From positions 62,001 to 126,000 of the forward strand of contig NZ_JAAGVZ010000008.1 of the NCBI RefSeq assembly GCF_010882125.1: DNA of 64,000 nt, given 5' to 3'. The notes under the pieces are model-generated. The model saw only the letters and a program-made list of their open reading frames with translations, did not search any database and was not told the DNA's origin. The stretch comes from Peribacillus alkalitolerans (GTDB lineage Bacteria > Bacillota > Bacilli > Bacillales > DSM-1321). Both the position numbers and the translations under genes were made by a program. This document shows positions 58,484-64,000 of the stretch, one piece after another; the stretch's first letter is position 1, and each line of letters begins with the position of its first letter.

Positions 58484-59389
58484 CTATTTTACCCAATTTT
58501 TCAATGTTCCAATTTCATCTATTGATATTTCAATGATATCGTCTTTTTTCAAGAATTTAGGTGGATTGAATCCTTTTCCAACTCCCGCAGGTGTACCAGT
58601 CGCAATGATGTCCCCTGCTTCAAGCGTCATCCCTTTAGAAATGGTGGAGATGATATCCTCTATTGAAAATATAAATTGGGAAGTATGACCACATTGTCTT
58701 ACTTCTTCATTCACTTTCGTCTCAATTTTTAAATCCTGGACATTTGAAATCACCTTTTTATGTACGATATATGGACCGATTGGACAAGACCCATCCAAAC
58801 TTTTCCCTAACAAAAATTGTTTATGCTTGCTTTGCATATCTCTAGCCGTAATGTCATTTAGCAGAGTATATCCAAATACATGTTCCATAGCATTTTCATG
58901 GGAGATGGCCTTTCCCCCTTTACCAATGACAACCGCTAATTCCCCTTCATAATCTAGTTGCGATGTAACCTCTTCATGTAAAGGAATATTTCCTTCATGG
59001 CCTATGACAGCTGTTGGAGCCTTAGAAAACATCATAACATGCTCAGGGATATCGTCAGCACTTCCCATTTCAATTGCATGATCAGCATAGTTTTTACCAA
59101 CACAAAAGATATTTTTTAAAGGGCGAGGGATCGGTGCTTTCCAAGTAACCGCATCCTCTTTAAGATAACATGAATCCGCGCATCCTTCTTTGGACCATTC
59201 GATTACCTTTTCTACATTCTCCCATACCTGGTCACCACCTTGTATGATGCCAAGCACATTTGCAGGCAGGAAATCAGCTCTACCCGACATATCCTGGGCA
59301 GCTCTGCTTAAATGCAAAAGATCTCCATTTCCCCCATCCTTGTGCACGACTATCTCATTTCCTTCATAAGAAACCGTAGCTAATTTCAT
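58484..59389 (-). CDS. yisK: Fumarylacetoacetate-hydrolase-family protein YisK
   Basis: 301 aa. The FAH fold is clear: KNIFCVGKNYADHAIEMG, MFSKAPTAVIGHEGNI, LDYEGELAVVIGKGGKAI with the metal-binding E..E..D set (YEGELAVV ... NDITARDMQ), and GDIIATGTPAGVGKGF near the C-terminus. The B. subtilis orthologue has been described as an oxaloacetate decarboxylase that meets the Mbl cytoskeleton. The ATG overlaps the stop of the upstream DUF418 gene by four bases (ATGA), so the two are coupled. Confidence 0.92.
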   Translation of the reverse strand: MKLATVSYEGNEIVVHKDGGNGDLLHLSRAAQDMSGRADFLPANVLGIIQGGDQVWENVEKVIEWSKEGCADSCYLKEDAVTWKAPIPRPLKNIFCVGKNYADHAIEMGSADDIPEHVMMFSKAPTAVIGHEGNIPLHEEVTSQLDYEGELAVVIGKGGKAISHENAMEHVFGYTLLNDITARDMQSKHKQFLLGKSLDGSCPIGPYIVHKKVISNVQDLKIETKVNEEVRQCGHTSQFIFSIEDIISTISKGMTLEAGDIIATGTPAGVGKGFNPPKFLKKDDIIEISIDEIGTLKNWVK

Positions 59390-60573
59390 AGTACTTCCCC
59401 TTCCTTACTTTTTTTCCATCTTGGACGTTTCCCGTATGTAAATGTTCTCCATAGATATTCAACTGGTCCCATCGTATGGGAACGTAACCACCATTTACTG
59501 AATACTACTTGCAAAGTATAGATGACCAACACTAGAACCACACCCGTTGTATAAGAAATGCGTTCGTACAGGCCTAATCCGTATGAATAAAAAATGAAGC
59601 TGCATACTACCGATTGCGTTAAGTAATTGGTGATGGACATCCTGCCTGCAAAAGATAATGGCTTTAACATGTTTTGCATAGTTTCTTTTCTTAGCAACAA
59701 AGTGATGCTTGTTATATAAAAGAAAGTAAGAAAAGTGCCCCCAATAAAATCTTGTACTAAGGTGAGGGATAATTTTTGTCCAGCATAATAAGGCATTAAT
59801 TTAAAAATTAAAGCACCTACTAAACTAACCCACATCGTAATTTTAAGCGATTTTTGATAACGTTCTGGATTTTCCAACCATTTGATTTTTGCAGCTCCTG
59901 CGCCTACTAGTAAATAAGGTAGAATGGCAATGAACATGAGGACCACTGCTCCACCATTCGTGGCATACCAATCCTCCCACCTTTGATGTGTGATTTGCAT
60001 GAATGTCCCATTTTGATAAATTTCAATTGATTGTTTAATGAGATCTGGTTGATTTTTAAAGGAATCTTCACCTGCTGATGTCACAAAGGAAGCTAAAATC
60101 ACTAATAAACTCATAATGATTTGAGGAATTATGTACAATAGTGACCCTACCCAAAGCAATGTTTTACCTTGAAGCTTATGGAACAATAAGTAAACCAAGC
60201 CTAAGACTGCATAATTAATGAGTATATCACCATGCCACACTAGAAAAGCATGAATGACGCCAAAGCAAAGCAATGCTATCATTCTTCGTGTGTAGGTAAT
60301 TCGAAACTTTATCCCTTTTTTCTCTAGGCTTCTTTCCAATAAAACCGCACCATATCCAAATAAAAAGGCGAATAATGGATAAAAACTGGCTTGCGCGATC
60401 ACATCGACTGCATAGGATAAATTCCGATCAATCCCTTCTTTATAATAGGTATAGGGATCAATATGCAAAACCGGACTAAAAAAAGAAGGCATATTAACAA
60501 GGAAAATACCTAAAAGAGCAATTCCTCTTAGTATATCTATTGTTTCTATTCTTTTATCTCCTAATGAATTCAC
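59386..60573 (-). CDS. DUF418 (YeiB/YxaH-type) membrane protein
   Basis: 395 aa with about ten membrane segments. N-terminus RIETIDILRGIALLGIFLVNMPSFF and RFYPLFAFLFGYG-like loop (ASFYPLFAFLFGYGAVLLER) are the DUF418 marks, and the C-terminal LSFAGRMSITNYLTQSVVCSFIFY...LRSHTMGPVEYLWRTFTYGK is the DUF418 domain itself. Distantly acyltransferase-3-like; function unknown. RBS GGAGGAGAAG. Heads a two-gene unit with yisK. Confidence 0.9.
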   Translation of the reverse strand: MNSLGDKRIETIDILRGIALLGIFLVNMPSFFSPVLHIDPYTYYKEGIDRNLSYAVDVIAQASFYPLFAFLFGYGAVLLERSLEKKGIKFRITYTRRMIALLCFGVIHAFLVWHGDILINYAVLGLVYLLFHKLQGKTLLWVGSLLYIIPQIIMSLLVILASFVTSAGEDSFKNQPDLIKQSIEIYQNGTFMQITHQRWEDWYATNGGAVVLMFIAILPYLLVGAGAAKIKWLENPERYQKSLKITMWVSLVGALIFKLMPYYAGQKLSLTLVQDFIGGTFLTFFYITSITLLLRKETMQNMLKPLSFAGRMSITNYLTQSVVCSFIFYSYGLGLYERISYTTGVVLVLVIYTLQVVFSKWWLRSHTMGPVEYLWRTFTYGKRPRWKKSKEGEVL

Positions 60574-60751
60574 TTCTTCTCCTCCATTTCTGTCTACTCT
60601 ACCGATTATAGCAATCTAAGCATCGGAAGAAAATTCCTTTTACCCTTCTCTTCTATTAAAAAAGAAATAAAAAATATCAAGGATTTGCTTTTAAAATGAA
60701 TACCAAAAGGGTATCCCAAAAATAAGGCAATATTGAAAAAGGGGTGAGGAA

Positions 60752-61717
60752 ATGTCTTTAATTAATTTCTTAAAAAGAGGGAATAAATCCTCTGGAATTG
60801 CAGCACTTGGGAACACGATACTAGCCATTGTAAAGGGAATCGCTGCAGCTCTTAGTGGGAGCGGAGCAATGATGGCCACTACTTTACACTCTTTGGCGGA
60901 CGCCCTTAATCAAGGATTCGTTTTTATCGGAAGTGCTTTAGCTGAAAGAGCACCTACTAAACGCTTTCCAACAGGATTTGGAAGGGTTATAAATCTATTT
61001 GTGTTGATCGCAGTAATTGTGATTTCCATCATGGCCTATGAAACTTTACATAAAGGATGGGAACTGATCAAACACCCAAAAGAATCGACGGATTTGCTTT
61101 TGAATGTAGGTGTAATGCTTTTTGCTGTTTTGATTGACGGATTTATCCTGTATAAGGCCATGAAGGAAATAGCTCATGAAACAAGAAGCCATGCAAAGGG
61201 AGTACGGATAGTAGTGAAGACTGCTTTTAAAAATGTTGGACTAGCTTCACCACCTACTCGTTTGGTGTTTTACGAGGATATCATCGCTACTTTCGGTGCA
61301 CTGTTGGCACTCGTGTCAATATTATTGGCCCATTTTACGGGAATGTACTTTCTGGATGGTGTTGGAACGCTTTTAATTGGGATTTTGCTTGTGGGGATTG
61401 CGATTAAAATCGGCTACGAAAACACGTTAGGATTGATTGGAGTAGCTGCTCCAATCGAAGTGGAAGAACGTGTCGCTTCTATTATCCTTTCTGACCCCGA
61501 TGTTGTGGATATCAACAAGCTTCGCATCCTTCAAGAAGGTAGAAAATATCATGTAGAAAGTTATATAGAATTGAAGGAAGGCTATTCACTAGCTGTTGCG
61601 GACGATATCAAATTCAGGGTCCGCGATTTACTACTTCAAGATCAGGATATCGGAGATGTCACTCTTGGCATTTTAGAAACGGATAAAGTCCAAACCTGGA
61701 AAGGTGTCGAAACTTAA
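60752..61717 (+). CDS. Cation diffusion facilitator (CDF/ZnT9-like) transporter
   Basis: 321 aa with six membrane segments. Metal-site motif HSLAD in helix 2 (TTLHSLADALNQGFVFIG) and YEDIIATFGALLAL in helix 5 mark the CDF family, the ZnT9/YdbO-like branch. The cytosolic C-terminal domain (VEERVASIILSDPDVVDINKLRI) has the expected dimer fold. Ion not determinable. RBS AAAAAGGGGTGAGG. Confidence 0.9.
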   Translation: MSLINFLKRGNKSSGIAALGNTILAIVKGIAAALSGSGAMMATTLHSLADALNQGFVFIGSALAERAPTKRFPTGFGRVINLFVLIAVIVISIMAYETLHKGWELIKHPKESTDLLLNVGVMLFAVLIDGFILYKAMKEIAHETRSHAKGVRIVVKTAFKNVGLASPPTRLVFYEDIIATFGALLALVSILLAHFTGMYFLDGVGTLLIGILLVGIAIKIGYENTLGLIGVAAPIEVEERVASIILSDPDVVDINKLRILQEGRKYHVESYIELKEGYSLAVADDIKFRVRDLLLQDQDIGDVTLGILETDKVQTWKGVET

Positions 61718-61769
61718 GAATTGTTTATTCTTTTGCACTATAGCTTACCTGTTTCGAAAAGCAGCAAAG

Positions 61770-61804
61770 AAAAAGGGATGAACGTTGAAGTTCATCCCTT
61801 TTTT
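61770..61804. terminator. Bidirectional terminator
   Basis: AAAAAGGGATGAAC-GTTGAA-GTTCATCCCTTTTT, between two convergent genes. Confidence 0.9.
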
Positions 61805-61820
61805 CAAGTAAATCCCATTC

Positions 61821-63413
61821 TTAATTCACAAATCTTTCTGAGTTTCCTTTTGTTTTCCAATATTCATTCCGCAAATGGACTTTTTGGATTTTTCCAGAAC
61901 CGGTCTTTGGTAGTTCTGGTACAAACGAGACACTTGTAATGGCTTTGAAATGGGCCAATTTTTCACGGGAGAAAGCGATCAACTCTTGTTCCGTTAAAGT
62001 TTGACCATTTTTTAATACCACGTATGCATGTGGAGTTTCTCCCCATTTTTCATGTGGGACTGCAATGACTGCAGCTTCTGCCACAGCAGGGTGCTCGTAT
62101 AAAACCCCTTCTACCTCAATAGAGGATATATTTTCTCCGCCCGAAATAATGATATCTTTCATCCGGTCAACTATATCAATATTCCCGTACTCATCAACCG
62201 TTGCCATATCTCCTGTATGCAACCAGCCATTTCGAATCGTCTGCATAGTGGCCTCTTCATTTTTCCAATAGCCTTTCATTACACCATTACCCCGAACTAC
62301 TAGTTCCCCGATTTCGACTCCGTTTTTGGCCACTTCTTCACCATGTTCATTTACCACTCGGACTTCAGTACCGATCATTTGGTGACCAGCTTTTGCTTTC
62401 ATTCTGTGTTGTTCTTTTAATGGCAAATGTTTCAGTTCTGACCTTATTGTGGACACAAGACTAAGTGGGGAAGATTCGGTCATCCCATATACTTGGATGA
62501 ATTCCCATCCCAATTCATTCTCTACTCTCGTGACAAACGCTGGAGGTGGTGCTGAACCCGCAATGACCACACGGACCTGTTGCTCGACTTCAGGACTATA
62601 TTGTTCGTTATACTGCAGTAATGAATTGAGGACAGTTGGAGCCATATGCATTACGGAAACATTATGTTCCTGTACCGCCTGGAAGATCTGCTTAGGCATT
62701 GGTTTTCGCAAACAAATATGTGTTGCTCCGTTACTTGTGTAATAAAACGGAGCGCCCCATCCATTCACATGAAACATCGGTAGGATATGTAAGTATACAT
62801 CTTGGTCAGAAACTCGAAGGTGATGCATCGTAGTAATGGCATGTAAATAGTTATTACGGTGCGTTAACATGACTCCTTTTGGATTACCAGTCGTTCCACT
62901 CGTGTAAAGTAAACTACAAACGTCATTTTCATCCACTTCCGTCCTGTCAAATCTATCTCCAGGATATTTAGATAACCACTCTTCATAATCTAATTCCTCT
63001 GTTGCAGAGTCCTTATAGTGGACAATAATCTGCTCGACACTTATAAGCTTTTCTTTAATAGGTGTAATGAGTGAATATAATTCTTGATCAACTAACAAGA
63101 TTTTCGATTCACTATGGTTTAGGATGAATAAATAGTCTTCCGGCTTTAATCGAGTATTGAGTGGCACCATGATGGCTCCCAATTGGAATACCCCATAAAA
63201 TCCTTCTAGCATCTCTAATGTATTCGGTGCTAAATAGGCCACACGATCCCCTTTTTCAACTCCTAACCCCTTTAATCCATGAGATAGCTGATTAACCCTG
63301 AAGTTTAGTTCATTGTAGGTGAAGCTCCTGTCATCACATACTACCGCTCTTTTTTCTCCGTACAATTTCACGGCACGATCTAGAAAATCATTTAATACTA
63401 AAGGGACATTCAT
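61821..63413 (-). CDS. Long-chain acyl-CoA synthetase (AMP-forming)
   Basis: 530 aa from the ATG at 63413 (AGAGG nine bases before). Adenylate-forming motifs: LLYTSGTTGNPKGVMLTHRN (P-loop), YGMTESSPL (A5), GWLHTGDMATVDEYGNIDIVDRMKDIIISGGENIS (A7-A8 hinge) and the catalytic Lys in KTGSGKIQK. Medium/long-chain fatty-acid or short-chain specificity cannot be told. No operon partner. Confidence 0.92.
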   Translation of the reverse strand: MNVPLVLNDFLDRAVKLYGEKRAVVCDDRSFTYNELNFRVNQLSHGLKGLGVEKGDRVAYLAPNTLEMLEGFYGVFQLGAIMVPLNTRLKPEDYLFILNHSESKILLVDQELYSLITPIKEKLISVEQIIVHYKDSATEELDYEEWLSKYPGDRFDRTEVDENDVCSLLYTSGTTGNPKGVMLTHRNNYLHAITTMHHLRVSDQDVYLHILPMFHVNGWGAPFYYTSNGATHICLRKPMPKQIFQAVQEHNVSVMHMAPTVLNSLLQYNEQYSPEVEQQVRVVIAGSAPPPAFVTRVENELGWEFIQVYGMTESSPLSLVSTIRSELKHLPLKEQHRMKAKAGHQMIGTEVRVVNEHGEEVAKNGVEIGELVVRGNGVMKGYWKNEEATMQTIRNGWLHTGDMATVDEYGNIDIVDRMKDIIISGGENISSIEVEGVLYEHPAVAEAAVIAVPHEKWGETPHAYVVLKNGQTLTEQELIAFSREKLAHFKAITSVSFVPELPKTGSGKIQKVHLRNEYWKTKGNSERFVN

Positions 63414-63525
63414 CACATAACACCTCTCGTTTTTCGAAAATTCTAAATTAAGTATATAGTATCACAATCATTTTCATAGATACAGAAATAAAACCGAAAT
63501 TCTGTTATATAACATCACTACCTTT

Positions 63526-63553
63526 CACATTCTGTTCACAAAGGCATAGGATA
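63526..63553 (+). promoter_or_regulatory. Sigma-K-type promoter of the gerP operon
   Basis: CAC (63526-63528), 16-bp spacer, CATAGGATA (63545-63553), matching the mACm / CATAnnnTA consensus of mother-cell sigma-K; the gerP operon is known to be made in the late mother cell. Confidence 0.65.
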
Positions 63554-63582
63554 GAAAAAAAAGCTTAGATTGGGTGAAAGTC

Positions 63583-63804
63583 ATGCCTGCCATTGTTGGA
63601 GCAGTCCAAGTAATGAGTGTCGGGAGTAGCGGGGTTTTTCATATTGGAGATGTATATAAAATCGCCCCTGCCTCAGTCGCAAAGACCTTCGCAGGTGCAG
63701 GATCGTTTAATACAGGACAAAAACTTTCTGTATACAATCAAGTAAGTTCTACAAACACAAGTGATCAAGATCAAGTAGATCAGCCTATTACATTTAATGT
63801 TTAG
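63583..63804 (+). CDS. gerPA: Spore germination protein GerPA
   Basis: 73 aa from the ATG at 63583 (GGGTGAAAG before it). GerPA/GerPF-family pattern: MPAIVGAVQVMSVGSSGVFHIGDV, then SVAKTFAGAGSFNTGQ and the DQVDQPITFNV end. Being first in the operon and followed by gerPB makes it gerPA. GerP proteins sit in the spore coat and let germinants pass. Confidence 0.88.
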   Translation: MPAIVGAVQVMSVGSSGVFHIGDVYKIAPASVAKTFAGAGSFNTGQKLSVYNQVSSTNTSDQDQVDQPITFNV

Positions 63805-63823
63805 AAAGGTAGAGTGATAGGTC

Positions 63824-64000
63824 GTGAATTTTTATATCCAACAATCCATCCACATTAATATGATTAAAATTACAAGCGTGAGTAACTCATCCGTATTCCA
63901 AATTGGGACCGCTGGAATCATTAAATCATTATCCACACTCTCTAATACTGGGGGATATACAGGGCCTGCTCCATTGCCCACCACTAAAGGAACTATAATT
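63824..64000 (+). CDS. gerPB: Spore germination protein GerPB (5' part, cut by the window edge)
   Basis: GTG start at 63824, 59 codons visible: MNFYIQQSIHINMIKITSVS, then NSSVFQIGTAGIIKSLSTLS and a Pro/Thr-rich stretch, typical GerPB. The gene continues past the window. Confidence 0.85.
   Translation, partial: MNFYIQQSIHINMIKITSVSNSSVFQIGTAGIIKSLSTLSNTGGYTGPAPLPTTKGTII

Noticed and set aside
1-64000. tRNA or rRNA genes and a replication origin
   Set aside because: I saw no tRNA cloverleaf with CCA-proximal signature, no rRNA sequence and no DnaA-box cluster.

Overview
The window looks like a Bacillaceae chromosome (Bacillus, Peribacillus or Cytobacillus-like). It has low GC, strong AGGAGG-type ribosome binding sites, a gerP spore-coat operon with a sigma-K-like promoter, Spo0E- and AsnO-type sporulation genes, and T-box, cre and MalR-type control sites. 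The order gerP ... yisK, yisL, (protease), yisN, asnO, MATE resembles the yis region of B. subtilis as I remember it. The genus cannot be fixed from sequence alone.

Region 1 (1-16.2 kb) is accessory. It starts with the N-terminus of a WapA/RHS-type secreted toxin that runs off the left edge. Then comes an array of about 20 short cassettes, nearly all transcribed leftward, each holding one gene (rarely two): SMI1/KNR4 and other immunity-like proteins, VOC, GNAT, AAA kinase, RibD-C/DHFR-like, SRPBCC, VanZ, XRE plus membrane partner, a degenerate SNase-like protein, and small membrane or secreted proteins. Cassettes are separated by a repeat built on a CTGCCCC core with partly inverted arms (AACTAAA / TTTAGTT), usually next to a terminator hairpin and a second half-copy. 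An IS110-family element sits exactly inside one repeat. The non-coding segment downstream of its transposase carries a 10-nt and a 7-nt match to the two halves of that repeat, in the order and orientation expected of the target-binding loop of an IS110 bridge RNA.

Region 2 (16.5-28.6 kb) is a maltodextrin locus: LacI-type MalR/MdxR, oligo-1,6-glucosidase, a membrane-anchored secreted alpha-amylase, the MdxG-F-E ABC importer, and a divergent cytoplasmic neopullulanase, with several cre/MalR-type palindromes in the control region, followed by a MATE exporter.

Region 3 (28.7-51.4 kb) is an extracellular protease and surface-protein island. Three tandem units of one subtilase gene are present. 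The middle unit has lost its body and carries a bacillopeptidase F-like gene instead. A Vpr-like, dockerin-bearing subtilase, a SipW-type signal peptidase with a CalY/TasA-like substrate, a short Spo0E-like phosphatase and an HTH-TPR (RRNPP-type) regulator follow. All four protease control regions and the regulator's own control region share a paired TGGGGTTTT motif with a 109-111 bp spacing, which suggests one regulon.

Region 4 (51.6-64 kb) is ordinary core chromosome: asnO, yisN, a FIST-PAS-GGDEF-EAL protein with a degenerate GGDKF site, a block of three GC-rich palindromic repeats, yisL, yisK, a DUF418 membrane protein, a CDF-type transporter, an acyl-CoA synthetase, gerPA and the start of gerPB.
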